Notes: generated by a model from the sequence alone, not told the origin. Counted from the stretch's first letter, positions 1 to 9,672 are shown. The stretch: 64,000 nucleotides of DNA from Marinibium conchae (GCF_015595035.1 NZ_JADNRN010000004.1:1-64000), one strand, 5' to 3'. A program made the numbers and translations.

Positions 1-17
1 TCTCAAGCGGGATGCGT

Positions 18-45
18 ATACTACCTACATCCAATTTATTGTCAA
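18..45 (-). promoter_or_regulatory. Sigma70-type promoter, P2-like, pointing left
   Basis: On the minus strand a perfect TTGACA (40-45) is followed after 16 bases by TAGTAT (18-23), then by a GC-rich stretch, GCATCCCGC, of the kind seen in discriminators of stringently controlled rRNA promoters. Reading TATACG (15-20) as the -10 would make the spacer 19. Transcription would start near base 10 and leave the window. Confidence 0.6.
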
Positions 46-177
46 GCCATTTTGCAAATTTATTTGAATTTATTTTTGACCGAAGTCGATGTAAAACCCA
101 ACACAAATTGTAAATACACTTGCCGCTACAACTTAGCTCTAAACTTGCGTTTGGATGTCTCCGTTGAAGTGGCGCGC

Positions 178-205
178 ATTTTACAGATAAGGAATTTTGC
201 GTCAA
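178..205 (-). promoter_or_regulatory. Sigma70-type promoter, P1-like, pointing left
   Basis: On the minus strand TTGACG (200-205), a 16-base spacer and TAAAAT (178-183) are followed directly by GCGCGCC. The 16-base spacer and GC-rich discriminator are classic for rRNA P1 promoters. AT-rich sequence lies just upstream. With the second promoter at 18-45 it forms a tandem pair. Confidence 0.6.
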
Positions 206-309
206 GGCTTTTCTGGCAAAATATCTATGATTTATCATTTACACTGATAGCGTATCTATATAAATTTTTAAAACAGTCACAATTTTTACCGACTTTAGCA
301 AAAGCCAAT

Positions 310-1143
310 TTATTTACTACTTTGTGTGTCCGACTTATGCTCTGATGGGTCCGCCGGTTCACTGGCTTTTGATTCGTCTTTCTCACCTAAAATGTCAAAA
401 TCGACATCTTCTTCAGTTTCGCCAATGACATCTTCTAGTGTGACTTTGTCAACGGTCCTAAATGTATTCACTGGACCTGCGACTGTATAAAGCATAAATA
501 CTATGAAAAGAACTAATGAAGGAGCGGTAGCAACAACGATAAAAACTAACATCACCACCAATATAACGAAAAATGGAACCTTGCCATGCCAGTTAACTTC
601 TTTAAAACTATTGTACTTAAAGTTTGACACCATCAATAAGCCGGCTATACCTGTTACAAAGGCCACTATTATCCCAAATTCATTTCCATCGATATCGTAA
701 TCAATACTCACCCAAACCATACCAGCAACAACAGCTGCGGCCGCAGGACTCGCCAGCCCTTGAAAAAAGCGAGAATCGGCAATGCCAACTTGAGTATTAA
801 AGCGGGCTAAGCGAAGAGCAGCGCCTGCAACATATATAAATGCTGCAAGCCAGCCGAATTTTCCTAGCTCGCTTAGACCAAAATTGTAGGCGACTAATGC
901 AGGAGCCATACCAAAAGATACCATATCGGCCATCGAGTCATACTCAGCACCAAAATCACTCTGCGTATTAGTAATTCTAGCTACTCTACCGTCGAGTCCA
1001 TCAAAAATCATTGCAACGAAGATAGCAATAGAAGCAGCCTCAAAATGATTATTCATTGACATAACAACAGCATAGAAACCGGAAAATAAACCCGCTGTTG
1101 TAAGAAGGTTTGGAAGTAGATAGATTCCGCGACGGCTAGACAT
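310..1143 (-). CDS. pssA: CDP-diacylglycerol-serine O-phosphatidyltransferase
   Basis: Makes phosphatidylserine from CDP-diacylglycerol and L-serine at the inner membrane, the first committed step to phosphatidylethanolamine. The CDP-alcohol phosphatidyltransferase signature is complete: D51-G52, A55-R56, G65, D69 and D73. The rest is a run of hydrophobic membrane segments, and the last 50 or so residues form an acidic, Ser-rich cytoplasmic tail. At 277 residues it fits the multi-spanning, Bacillus-type subclass; the E. coli enzyme is peripheral and unrelated. The ATG start has an AAAGG about ten bases upstream. It is transcribed towards the left edge as an apparent single gene. Confidence 0.9.
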   Translation of the reverse strand: MSSRRGIYLLPNLLTTAGLFSGFYAVVMSMNNHFEAASIAIFVAMIFDGLDGRVARITNTQSDFGAEYDSMADMVSFGMAPALVAYNFGLSELGKFGWLAAFIYVAGAALRLARFNTQVGIADSRFFQGLASPAAAAVVAGMVWVSIDYDIDGNEFGIIVAFVTGIAGLLMVSNFKYNSFKEVNWHGKVPFFVILVVMLVFIVVATAPSLVLFIVFMLYTVAGPVNTFRTVDKVTLEDVIGETEEDVDFDILGEKDESKASEPADPSEHKSDTQSSK

Positions 1144-1411
1144 ATATAGTTAGTACCTTTGTATTGATAGTGTATAATAGCAAAAGTAACGCAAAACACT
1201 CATTTAATAAAGATAAACTGCTAGCTCAGCTAACATAAGCGGGGGATGTTAAGAGTAGATTGCGATTTGTCAGAATTTTTTACAGATTGAACGACACTTA
1301 AGTCTATTTCACTATTTACCTCAATAAATACAGTGACATAGCAGATAGGTATGATGCTTGCATACAAATCTTTATTAAGCCACTTATCGGCTACAAAGAA
1401 GTAATGGAATA

Positions 1412-2296
1412 ATGAAAATGATTAAAAAACTATTGTCTGTTTCTGTCATCATCAGCGCTCTAAGCGCCGGCTCAGCGTTTGCTGGCGTGCACGTGTTAGA
1501 TTTTGACTATGACGCTCAAGGCCAAAAAATTCAGAACGGCACCATAATTGATAACCAATACGCTGCATGGGGTGTCACTATCTCCGGCTGTAATCTGAAC
1601 GGTGATCTCGATGGCGGAAGCCATGTAGACGGTAAATGTAACGATAAAAGCTGGAATGACAACGAAGAGCAGCGTCAAATAAGCTTTGACACAAGCCTAA
1701 GCGGAACGAGAGATACCGATCTTGAGTTTGTTTACGATGCTGGGTCAGACTCATACGAGTCTAGACGTTCGCATGCTGATTATCTTCCGTTAACTGAGTA
1801 CGAAAACTACTACAGCAATTTGGCGAATGAGCTACCGAATAATCACGGTAACCTTGCTAACGCTTGGAAACAACCTGGTAACGTAATGATTATCAATGAG
1901 TGGCATGATTGCCCGAACGGTTGTAGCAACCCAGATGATGAAGGCCAAAGACCAGCGGGTTTCTTTAGTTTTGATTTTACAAGCCCAGTTAGCATCGTAT
2001 CATTGGATTTCTTTGATATCGAAATGCCTGAAGCACAAATCGGCACCGATGCTGCAAAAGTATTCTTTCATTTAGCTAACGGCACAATTTTTGAACAAGT
2101 GCCTGTGCTGGGTGATGGTGGTTACGGACGTGAAACCTACAATACAATGTTCGAAGTAACGAAGCTTGTTGTTAACATGCCTGGGTCTGGTGCAATAAAC
2201 AACCTAGTATATAAAACAGCAGAAGTAAGTGCACCTGGCGCGGCAATACTGTTAGCCCTTAGCCTCGGTGGCTTAGTGCTTCGCCGCAAGAAGTAA
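1412..2296 (+). CDS. PEP-CTERM-like secreted protein
   Basis: Exported protein of 294 residues. It has an N-terminal signal peptide (basic start, hydrophobic core, AFAG near residue 25). Its C-terminus has the three-part PEP-CTERM layout: a short motif (here SAPG in place of the usual PEP), a hydrophobic helix of about 16 residues, and a final RRKK. In that family the tail is cut by an exosortase after export. The body is rich in Asn, Asp and Gly, with cysteine pairs near residues 168-172, and looks like a beta-rich extracellular protein; I recognise no catalytic motif. A strong terminator and then a PrsT-like gene follow. No exosortase gene lies in this window. Confidence 0.7.
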   Translation: MKMIKKLLSVSVIISALSAGSAFAGVHVLDFDYDAQGQKIQNGTIIDNQYAAWGVTISGCNLNGDLDGGSHVDGKCNDKSWNDNEEQRQISFDTSLSGTRDTDLEFVYDAGSDSYESRRSHADYLPLTEYENYYSNLANELPNNHGNLANAWKQPGNVMIINEWHDCPNGCSNPDDEGQRPAGFFSFDFTSPVSIVSLDFFDIEMPEAQIGTDAAKVFFHLANGTIFEQVPVLGDGGYGRETYNTMFEVTKLVVNMPGSGAINNLVYKTAEVSAPGAAILLALSLGGLVLRRKK

Positions 2297-2314
2297 TTGT
2301 AATTGCAAAATACT

Positions 2315-2341
2315 AAGGCCTCTTATCAGAGGCCTTTTTTT
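2315..2341 (+). terminator. Rho-independent terminator of the PEP-CTERM-like gene
   Basis: A perfect 9-base stem (AAGGCCTCT and AGAGGCCTT) with a TATC loop, followed by T residues, 18 bases after the stop codon. It ends just before the next gene, so the PrsT-like gene is probably expressed separately or by read-through. Confidence 0.9.
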
Positions 2342-2351
2342 ATGGTCAAAT

Positions 2352-5180
2352 ATGTCAGAACTTTATCACTCTTGCTTTGGAACTAAATTGAAACACATTT
2401 TATTAATAGCTTTACTTATCAGCTCAGCCTTTCTCCAAGCTCAAGTTGCAAACACCTATGAAACTGCACAACAAGCTTATGAGAACTTTGAGGTAGAAGA
2501 AGCCTATATTCATCTAAAGAATGCACTGCAAGAAGATCCAGACCATCTGCCCTCAAAAATTCTTATGGGAAAAGTACTATTCAAGAAAGGCTTCGCACGG
2601 GATGCGATAATAGAATTCGAGGACTCCGTATCAGCGGGAGCAGATATAAACCTTTTCATCTCAGATTTTGCAAGTGCCTATTTATATCTTGGATTAAGTG
2701 ATGAAATAGCTGATTTACCCGAATCCGGCCTTACTTCTGCTAACCTCTTAAACCTTTTACTGGTAAAAGCAACGAGTGCTTTTTCGATCGGTGACGACCT
2801 TAATGCTGAAAAGATATATAAAAAGGCGCAATCACTTTACCCTAATAATCAACGTGTATTGCAGTCATTAGTTTATCACTACTTATTCGTAAATAAGATC
2901 GATGACGCTAAAACTAGCTTAAAGTCTTTAGTTGCTCTTGCTCCTGATGACTACAGAACAATTCATCTACAAGGCATTCTTGCAAAACGTGATAAGAATT
3001 ACGATGAGGCAGAGACACTATTAATTCGTGCGCGTGCCTTGTCGAATGATGACCCCATCGTATTGCGTACCTTAGCCGACGTATATCTTGAGAATCAAAA
3101 TATAGAAAATGCTAAAGACATTATTGATGTTATTGTTAAAAATACCCCAAACGATCCATTTGCTCTTTTACTCTTAGCGAGGATCAATGAAAACCTCAGC
3201 GGTGTTGTTTCATCAGAATTGTTAGCCGAGGTAAATCAACAACTATCTCTTGTACCCGAACAGATTAAGCTTGAGAGAGCAGAGCTCATTTTTGCGCAAG
3301 CGCTTGCAACTTACATGGGTGGAAACTATGAACAGGCAGCAATAGGCTTTGAAAGCTATAGGATAAAAAATCGTAGCGATGTGAATGCTATCAGTTTGCT
3401 GGCCGACACGTACATTAAACTTGATCAAGACTTCAAAGCATTAGCATTATTAGATGGTACTCAAGGGCTTTTCAACAATAACCTCGAGCTTAATTTGATG
3501 CTCTGCAATTTATACTTAGAATCGAACAAGACATTTAAATGTAGTTTATTGCTCGATAAACTATCAGACAAGCTGGGTAATACTAATCCTAGTATTGTTT
3601 ACGCTAGAACAAGAACGCTTCATGCAAGAGGCAAATCGTCAGAAGCTTTAGCCCTTTTCGAAGAATATTTTGCGAATCAACTCGATCCTAATGTCATATT
3701 CTTTCATGTAGAGTTGCTACGCGCAGAGTTGCGTAATGAAGAAGCATTAACCCGTATTGAGCAACTACTACGGATCCTTCCTGACAGTCTTGATGCTCAA
3801 ATAACCAAGTCTGAGCTACTTGTTATTTTACAGAGATACGAGGAAGCCGCTGAATTATTGAAGTTGGTGTTAGCAAAAGACAGTAATAATAGCCTTGCGT
3901 TACACAATAGCGCTATCGTTAATTTACAATTGGGCATGTTAGATTCCGCTGAAGCCGATATCAAAAAGGCAATCGCCTTGGATACTGAAAGCAGCAGTAG
4001 TATCTTTCAGTCACTGCTCGCAAAGATCTACTTGGCCCAAAACAAGTTAAATGATGCGCAAGAGGTGCTGGAAGAAGCAAAACTCGAACATGGCTCATCA
4101 CGTTATTTGTCAGATGCTTTGATTGATCTGTATAAACGCCAAGGAAATAACAAAGCTGCGATCCGAGAGTTAGACATCTTATTGAAGCAATATTTTTTGA
4201 ATGAAGCATATCTCGTGGAAAAGACGCGCCTACTCATTCAAGAAGAGGAGTACGATAAGGCGAAACAACAGGCTAAGTTATTATTTGGTATTTGGGGTGA
4301 AAAGCCAGAGCAGCTCATATTTCTCGCCTCACTGCAAACCAACGCTAGAGACTATGCTGGTGCATTACAATCCTTAGATTCCTTTGATACCTTAAGTGGT
4401 GTTAGTGCGCGCTCTCAATTACAGCGCACACAAACTTTAATTCAAGCAAACAGGATTGCGGACGCACAAAGCACCGCTAACAATCTTGCTAAATTGGCGC
4501 CAATGTCTCCAGTTGCCAAGGTCGTAATTGCAGAAGCATTTCTAATGACAAACGAATATGCAAAGAGTTTCTCCTTATACAAAGAAGCACTTGATATCTC
4601 ACCTGAGTACAACTTAGCCATTGTGAAAATGTACCAACTAGTTATCTCTCAGGATAAATTCGTAGACGAGTTTGTTAACGTCGCTAAAAAGTTGATTGCA
4701 GGAAGCCCAAATAACTCCCTGATTAAGAACATGTTAGCCGACCTTTACATGACAAAAAAAAGTTATAGTCAGGCACTAGAATTATATCTCTCAATCACAG
4801 CCGACCAACGTTATCGCAACCTCGCGTTAGTTCACAACAACATCGCTAATATCTATCTGAATAGCATAGAGGATATAACTAAAGCTGAATTCCATGTCGA
4901 TGCTGCCCTTGCACTGAATAAGCAACATCCACTGATTCTAGATACGCATGGATGGTTAAAAGCCAAACAAGAAAACTTTGATGGCGCTCTCACCATTTTG
5001 CGACAGGCAATAACGTTAGATTCTGACAACCCTCAAATACAATATCACTTAGCTTATGTACTTGCACAGCTAGGCCGAAATGATGAGGCAGTGCGACTGT
5101 TAGAAGATGCAATATCAAATAGTTCGCGCTATTTTGACAGCAAACTAGCGCAGTCTTTACTACAAAAAATAAAGGCCTAG
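2352..5180 (+). CDS. PrsT-like TPR-repeat protein of the PEP-CTERM/exosortase system
   Basis: Large repeat protein (942 residues) that probably acts in the periplasm or at the envelope. After an N-terminal hydrophobic segment (about residues 14-30, HILLIALLISSAFLQA) almost the whole chain is tandem tetratricopeptide repeats with the usual pattern of small residues and A-x-x-x-x-x-A-L. Clear copies lie near residues 35-70, 190-260, 480-570 and 830-930. Length and layout match the PEP-CTERM-system protein PrsT, known beside exosortase and exopolysaccharide loci; the adjoining PEP-CTERM-like gene supports this. No enzymatic motif is seen. The ATG has no strong ribosome site; a TTG at 2388, closer to the signal segment, is an alternative start. 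Confidence 0.7.
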   Translation: MSELYHSCFGTKLKHILLIALLISSAFLQAQVANTYETAQQAYENFEVEEAYIHLKNALQEDPDHLPSKILMGKVLFKKGFARDAIIEFEDSVSAGADINLFISDFASAYLYLGLSDEIADLPESGLTSANLLNLLLVKATSAFSIGDDLNAEKIYKKAQSLYPNNQRVLQSLVYHYLFVNKIDDAKTSLKSLVALAPDDYRTIHLQGILAKRDKNYDEAETLLIRARALSNDDPIVLRTLADVYLENQNIENAKDIIDVIVKNTPNDPFALLLLARINENLSGVVSSELLAEVNQQLSLVPEQIKLERAELIFAQALATYMGGNYEQAAIGFESYRIKNRSDVNAISLLADTYIKLDQDFKALALLDGTQGLFNNNLELNLMLCNLYLESNKTFKCSLLLDKLSDKLGNTNPSIVYARTRTLHARGKSSEALALFEEYFANQLDPNVIFFHVELLRAELRNEEALTRIEQLLRILPDSLDAQITKSELLVILQRYEEAAELLKLVLAKDSNNSLALHNSAIVNLQLGMLDSAEADIKKAIALDTESSSSIFQSLLAKIYLAQNKLNDAQEVLEEAKLEHGSSRYLSDALIDLYKRQGNNKAAIRELDILLKQYFLNEAYLVEKTRLLIQEEEYDKAKQQAKLLFGIWGEKPEQLIFLASLQTNARDYAGALQSLDSFDTLSGVSARSQLQRTQTLIQANRIADAQSTANNLAKLAPMSPVAKVVIAEAFLMTNEYAKSFSLYKEALDISPEYNLAIVKMYQLVISQDKFVDEFVNVAKKLIAGSPNNSLIKNMLADLYMTKKSYSQALELYLSITADQRYRNLALVHNNIANIYLNSIEDITKAEFHVDAALALNKQHPLILDTHGWLKAKQENFDGALTILRQAITLDSDNPQIQYHLAYVLAQLGRNDEAVRLLEDAISNSSRYFDSKLAQSLLQKIKA

Positions 5181-5187
5181 CGTTTTC

Positions 5188-5210
5188 GGTCAATTGATAT
5201 CCAATTGACC
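5188..5210. repeat. Inverted repeat at the clpB stop codon
   Basis: GGTCAATTG and CAATTGACC flank a 5-base centre and include the clpB stop codon. It lies between the convergent prsT-like and clpB genes, so it could stop transcription from both sides. There is no T-tract on either strand, so an intrinsic terminator is only a possibility. Confidence 0.4.
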
Positions 5211-7760
5211 GCCATTTTCACTGATCCTAACAACTTCACTATCTTTCAGTGCACCCGCTAGAAGCTTCTCGGCCAGCGGGTTTTCTATCTGCATTTGAAT
5301 AGCACGCTTCAATGGTCTTGCACCGTATACAGGGTCAAAGCCTGCATCGGCGATGATGTCAAGAGCGGCTCCAGAGATCTCAAGCTTGAGACCCATTTCT
5401 TGTAGTCTCTGGCGTAATCCTAAGAGCTGAATCTTCGCAATTGCCTTAATTTCCTCTTTTGCTAACGAATGGAAAACCACAATATCATCAACCCTGTTGA
5501 TAAACTCAGGTCTGAAATGGCTTGAAACCTGAGTCATTACTTGCTGCTTCATTTCGTCATACGAGCTATCATCGTTGTAGTTCTGTATAACGTCAGACCC
5601 CAAATTTGATGTCATAATGATCAGTGTATTTTTAAAGTCGACGGTACGCCCTTGTCCATCGGTTAGTCTTCCATCATCTAAGACCTGTAGAAGGATGTTA
5701 AAAACATCTGGATGTGCCTTTTCGACTTCATCGAGTAAGATCACCGAATAAGGCTTTCTGCGAACTGCTTCTGTGAGATAGCCTCCCTCCTCATAGCCAA
5801 CATATCCCGGTGGCGCTCCGACTAAGCGGGAAACGCTATGCTTTTCCATAAACTCCGACATGTCGATTCGAACAAGTGCGTCCTCGGTATCAAACATAAA
5901 AGACGCGAGCGCTTTTGACAGCTCAGTTTTACCTACTCCGGTTGGCCCGAGAAACAGAAACGAACCCGTAGGTTTGTCTGGGTCGGCTAAACCTGCGCGA
6001 GAGCGACGAATAGCACTAGATACCGCTTTTACCGCCTCACTTTGCCCGACAACGCGCTTGCCCACAATCTCTTCCATATTAATAAGCTTTTCTTTTTCGC
6101 CTTCTAACATTTTACTCACTGGAATACCTGTCCAGCGAGACAGCACATCGGCAATTTCTTCCTCAGTGACTTTATTTTTAAGCAAAACTGTTTCGGTATT
6201 TTCTTCATCAGCGGCTTGTTCTAAACGGAGCTCAAGCTCAGGAATACGACCGTATTGTAGCTCAGACATTCTAGATAAATCTGACGCCCTACGTGCAACT
6301 TCTAGGTCGAGCTTAGCCTGCTCGAGCTCTGCCTTGATGAATTGTGTACCTTGCATAGCATCTTTTTCTCGATGCCATACTTTGTTCAACTCTTGAAATT
6401 TTATTTCGAGCTGTTCACGCTCCAACTCAATCACTTCCAAACGCTTGTGTGATGAAGTATCGGTTTCTTTCGCTAAAGCTTGCTCTTCTAACTTGAGCTG
6501 AATAATACGGCGCTCAAGCTTGTCCATTTCTTCTGGCTTGGAATCAATTTGCAAGCGAATACTTGAAGCCGCTTCGTCAATTAAATCGATTGCTTTGTCT
6601 GGCAGTTGACGATCGCTTATATAGCGATTAGACAGGCTCGCAGCCGCAACAATAGCAGGGTCGGTAATATCAACCGAATGATGCAGTTCATATCGCTCTT
6701 TTAATCCGCGTAAAATAGCAATAGTATCTTCCACATTGGGCTCATCTACTTGCACTTTCTGAAAACGTCTTTCCAAGGCTGCATCTTTTTCAATATATTG
6801 TCGATACTCATCAAGCGTAGTGGCACCTACACAGTGTAATTCGCCTCGAGCAAGTGCTGGTTTAAGCATATTCCCAGCATCCATAGCGCCCTCTCCCTTC
6901 CCGGCACCAACCATGGTATGTAGCTCATCAATGAAGAGTATGACCTTACCCTCTTCTTTTGCTAATTCATTTAAAACAGCTTTCAAGCGCTCTTCGAACT
7001 CACCACGATATTTTGCACCAGCTAACAGCGAGCCCATATCGAGAGACAATACACGTTTATTTTTAAGACCCTCTGGTACTTCCCCGTTAATAATACGCTG
7101 AGCTAAGCCCTCAACGATTGCTGTTTTACCCACTCCAGGTTCACCGATTAAGACAGGGTTATTCTTCGTTCTACGTTGCAAAACCTGAACAGTTCGACGA
7201 ATTTCATCATCGCGCCCAATCACTGGGTCAAGCCTTCCTTGCTCAGCTCTCTCAGTTAAATCACTGGTGTATTTTTCAAGTGCTTGCCTCACGTCCTCTG
7301 CGTTAGGATCCGTCACTTTCTGGCCTTTGCGCATATGATCAATCGCCTGCTCTATAGCTTCTTTTTTAACCTTAAGCGATTTGTAAATCGTGCCTAAATA
7401 ACCCCTATCTTCGAGCGATGCGAGAACAAACACTTCAGACGTGATGTAATCGTCTTTTCTTTTTTGCGCAATTTTATCACTGAGGTTTAGTAGCTTGATT
7501 GAGTCATTGCCTAGCTGCACATCGCCACCAATTCCTTGCAATTGTGGAAGGCGCTCAATAGCTTCCGACAGTGATGACCGCAAACTGTTAACATTAACAC
7601 CGGCTTGATCAAACAAGGTGCGAACTGAGCCACCTTGCTGATTCAGTAAAGCCATTAATAAATGAACTGGTTCGATATATTGATGATCGCGTCCCAACGC
7701 TAAGCTTTGCGCATCGGAAATGGCAATTTGAAATTTGCTTGTAAATCTATCTAGTCTCAT
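5190..7760 (-). CDS. clpB: ATP-dependent disaggregase ClpB
   Basis: Hexameric AAA+ chaperone that pulls proteins out of aggregates together with DnaK. All parts are present: the N-domain (1-145), first ATPase with Walker A GEPGVGKT at 206-213, the coiled-coil M-domain (about 410-525) specific to ClpB, and a second ATPase with GPTGVGKT near 605. The protein has 856 residues, against 857 in E. coli. I start it at 7760 because the chain then begins [10 protein letters not shown] like other ClpB proteins and a GGAG sits five bases upstream; an in-frame ATG 15 bases earlier has no support. A sigma32-type promoter lies just upstream, so it should be heat induced independently of pgeF. Confidence 0.97.
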   Translation of the reverse strand: MRLDRFTSKFQIAISDAQSLALGRDHQYIEPVHLLMALLNQQGGSVRTLFDQAGVNVNSLRSSLSEAIERLPQLQGIGGDVQLGNDSIKLLNLSDKIAQKRKDDYITSEVFVLASLEDRGYLGTIYKSLKVKKEAIEQAIDHMRKGQKVTDPNAEDVRQALEKYTSDLTERAEQGRLDPVIGRDDEIRRTVQVLQRRTKNNPVLIGEPGVGKTAIVEGLAQRIINGEVPEGLKNKRVLSLDMGSLLAGAKYRGEFEERLKAVLNELAKEEGKVILFIDELHTMVGAGKGEGAMDAGNMLKPALARGELHCVGATTLDEYRQYIEKDAALERRFQKVQVDEPNVEDTIAILRGLKERYELHHSVDITDPAIVAAASLSNRYISDRQLPDKAIDLIDEAASSIRLQIDSKPEEMDKLERRIIQLKLEEQALAKETDTSSHKRLEVIELEREQLEIKFQELNKVWHREKDAMQGTQFIKAELEQAKLDLEVARRASDLSRMSELQYGRIPELELRLEQAADEENTETVLLKNKVTEEEIADVLSRWTGIPVSKMLEGEKEKLINMEEIVGKRVVGQSEAVKAVSSAIRRSRAGLADPDKPTGSFLFLGPTGVGKTELSKALASFMFDTEDALVRIDMSEFMEKHSVSRLVGAPPGYVGYEEGGYLTEAVRRKPYSVILLDEVEKAHPDVFNILLQVLDDGRLTDGQGRTVDFKNTLIIMTSNLGSDVIQNYNDDSSYDEMKQQVMTQVSSHFRPEFINRVDDIVVFHSLAKEEIKAIAKIQLLGLRQRLQEMGLKLEISGAALDIIADAGFDPVYGARPLKRAIQMQIENPLAEKLLAGALKDSEVVRISENGGQLDIN

Positions 7761-7771
7761 AAAATCTCCAT

Positions 7772-7788
7772 ACACAGTGCTACTGTGT
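7772..7788. repeat. Perfect hairpin or palindrome in the clpB leader
   Basis: ACACAGT and ACTGTGT separated by three bases. On the clpB transcript it lies between the predicted heat-shock start and the GGAG ribosome site, ending four bases before the GGAG. It could be an RNA hairpin affecting ribosome access or a protein operator; the sequence does not decide. Confidence 0.5.
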
Positions 7789-7810
7789 TTAACTCTCTTA
7801 TACGGAAGAA

Positions 7811-7837
7811 GTGGAGGCGAATCGAGAAACTTTCAAG
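7811..7837 (-). promoter_or_regulatory. Sigma32 (heat-shock) promoter of clpB
   Basis: On the minus strand CTTGAAA (7831-7837) is followed after 13 bases by CCTCCAC (7811-7817), close to the RpoH consensus CTTGAAA-N13/14-CCCCAT. Predicted transcription start is near 7804, giving a leader of about 44 bases before the ATG at 7760. clpB is a classic RpoH target. Confidence 0.75.
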
Positions 7838-7858
7838 TTTAAAATTTAATCAGTAGGC

Positions 7859-8644
7859 TTATTTATTGATTAGGATCACGTTTGCCATGCGACCGCAGGT
7901 CTGCATTCCTTGGTGAGTAGCGCGGCGATGAGAATAAAGAAAAGGGCTCGAATAAGTGCAAATATTAGCATCATAAAATTGCTCTATTCCCATGCTTTGT
8001 AACTTGCTCGTAGCGATTAAACGCATATTCATGTTGTATTTCCTTATACTGTTAAGCTGACTACTATTTTCTTTAAGTGAAAAAGCTTGTGAGTATTGGG
8101 GGAAACAATCAAGTAACTCTTCGCCAACTTCAAAACATTCTGCTGAAATACATGGCGCAAACCATACGAATAGCTTTTCTCTATCGCTCGAAAACTGAGA
8201 GATGCTATTTTCTAAAATACCGTCGGCAAGGCCGCGCCAGCCTGCATGAATTGCCGCAACCTCACTAGCATCTTCACTGCTTACCATTACGGCCATACAA
8301 TCGGCCGTCATTACTGCACAGCTTTGTGATGTTGAACATGTGAACGCGGCATCCGCATCTATTGGAGAAGATACTTCTGTGATCGTCTGAGCGTCGTCGG
8401 GCAGACGGATACAGCGGCTACTATGAGTTTGATTGAGCCATATCACTGGCTGATTATGACTATCAAGGCCTCGGATATAGGTGTTAAGGAGGGCTCTATT
8501 TTTTCTCACGTGCAAAGCCTCGTCTTCGACATGAGCACCCAGATTAAAGCTATCAAAAGCCCCCTCGCTAAAACCACCTTCAGTTGTGGTGCTAAAGCAG
8601 GTAACCTTATCTTTCAAAGGCCAATTGGGCTCAATAAGCCTCAC
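7859..8644 (-). CDS. pgeF: Laccase-domain protein PgeF/YfiH (peptidoglycan-fidelity and purine-nucleoside enzyme family)
   Basis: Cytosolic protein of 261 residues in the DUF152/YfiH family. E. coli PgeF removes wrongly built UDP-MurNAc-L-Ser, and relatives act as zinc-dependent purine nucleoside phosphorylase or adenosine deaminase. The metal-site motifs are visible: NQTHSS near residue 70, TADC near 114 and the HAGWRG signature near 133. The gene starts with GTG that shares its G with the TAG stop of rluD, so the two are translationally coupled. This rluD-pgeF-clpB order is conserved in enterobacteria. Confidence 0.9.
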   Translation of the reverse strand: MRLIEPNWPLKDKVTCFSTTTEGGFSEGAFDSFNLGAHVEDEALHVRKNRALLNTYIRGLDSHNQPVIWLNQTHSSRCIRLPDDAQTITEVSSPIDADAAFTCSTSQSCAVMTADCMAVMVSSEDASEVAAIHAGWRGLADGILENSISQFSSDREKLFVWFAPCISAECFEVGEELLDCFPQYSQAFSLKENSSQLNSIRKYNMNMRLIATSKLQSMGIEQFYDANICTYSSPFLYSHRRATHQGMQTCGRMANVILINK

Positions 8645-9672
8645 TATATTTGAATACCGTGAATAGCAGTATCTGCTCTAACTTGCTCGAGGAGATAAAC
8701 AAAATCATCAGGCAGTGGTGCTTTGAAAATAAGCGCTTCTGCGCTAATTGGATGAGTTAAGCTCAACTGCGCAGCGTGCAAGGCTTGTCGGTTAAAGCCG
8801 CGTAAGGTCTCAATAAATACCTCGCTAGCATGCTTCGGTAACCGTGGCCTTCCACCATATAAGTGATCACCGACAAGAGGATGTTTAATATGCGACATAT
8901 GAACACGAATTTGATGAGTCCGACCCGACTCTAGTTTTAATCGAAGATGCGTATAGGCTCTGAACTTTTCAATAACTCGAAAGTGCGTAACGGCTTCCTT
9001 ACCAGACTGAGACACTGCCATCGACGTCCGTTTTGTCGGGTGACGTCCAATCGGTTCATCAACCATACCACCTGCTACCATTGTTCCCATAACCAGAGCC
9101 TCGTACTCTCTACCCATGCTTCTAGCCTGAAGTTGTTCAACTAGACCAGTCTGTGCCGGTAGCGTTTTTGCAACAACCATAAGGCCGGTGGTGTCTTTAT
9201 CTAATCTGTGAACAATGCCCGCGCGAGGAACTTGATCAATATTTGGTACCCGCGCTAATAGAGCATTTAGCAAGGTACCATCTTGATTGCCGGCGCCAGG
9301 ATGAACGACCAAACCCGCAGGCTTATTTATCACTAAAATATCATCATCTTCATAAACTACGTCAAGCTCAATATCCTGAGCAATGTTGCTAACTTGAATC
9401 TCCTGAGTTGCATTCAGTTCAATCAACTCACCAGAACTCAATTTTAGTCGAGGAGTGACTTCAACTTTACCGTCAATGCTTACATAGCCTTCCAAAATCC
9501 ACTCTTTTAACTTAGATCGAGAATAATCAGGGAACAAAAGCGCTAAACATTGGTCTAGTCTTTTGTCGAACATAGAATCCGGCACTACTGCACTAAGTTT
9601 TACTTGTGCTCTTTGAGATGCGTTTGCAACGCCGAGGTTTTTATTTTCAAGTTGTGTGTTATCAGAAGACAT
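8644..9672 (-). CDS. rluD: 23S rRNA pseudouridine synthase RluD
   Basis: Makes the three pseudouridines in helix 69 of 23S rRNA (1911, 1915, 1917 in E. coli numbering). An S4-like RNA-binding domain (about residues 40-95, with LDQCLALLFPDYSRSKLKEW) precedes the RsuA/RluA catalytic domain. The active aspartate lies in the motif HRLDKDTTGL. I start at the ATG at 9672; the frame stays open to 9741, but those 23 residues look unlike the family. It is divergent from bamD, as in E. coli, and overlaps pgeF by one base. Confidence 0.95.
   Translation of the reverse strand: MSSDNTQLENKNLGVANASQRAQVKLSAVVPDSMFDKRLDQCLALLFPDYSRSKLKEWILEGYVSIDGKVEVTPRLKLSSGELIELNATQEIQVSNIAQDIELDVVYEDDDILVINKPAGLVVHPGAGNQDGTLLNALLARVPNIDQVPRAGIVHRLDKDTTGLMVVAKTLPAQTGLVEQLQARSMGREYEALVMGTMVAGGMVDEPIGRHPTKRTSMAVSQSGKEAVTHFRVIEKFRAYTHLRLKLESGRTHQIRVHMSHIKHPLVGDHLYGGRPRLPKHASEVFIETLRGFNRQALHAAQLSLTHPISAEALIFKAPLPDDFVYLLEQVRADTAIHGIQI

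Larger units (their letters stand above)
1..309. other. Intergenic stretch at the window edge, upstream of a leftward stable-RNA operon
   Basis: No convincing protein gene is present. The one frame that crosses it on the plus strand (52-345) has no family resemblance, overlaps the end of pssA and is read as chance. On the minus strand the stretch holds two promoter-like blocks about 160 bases apart and an AT-rich segment at about 225-300 that could act as an UP element. The arrangement resembles the tandem P1/P2 region of rRNA operons, with the RNA genes beyond the left edge. That last point is inference. Confidence 0.5.

Noticed and set aside
52-345. Plus-strand frame of 97 codons at the left edge
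   Set aside because: No family resemblance, overlaps the end of pssA and covers promoter-like DNA on the other strand.
5860-6396. Plus-strand frame of 178 codons
   Set aside because: Lies antisense within clpB; Ser-rich composition is a shadow of the clpB codons.
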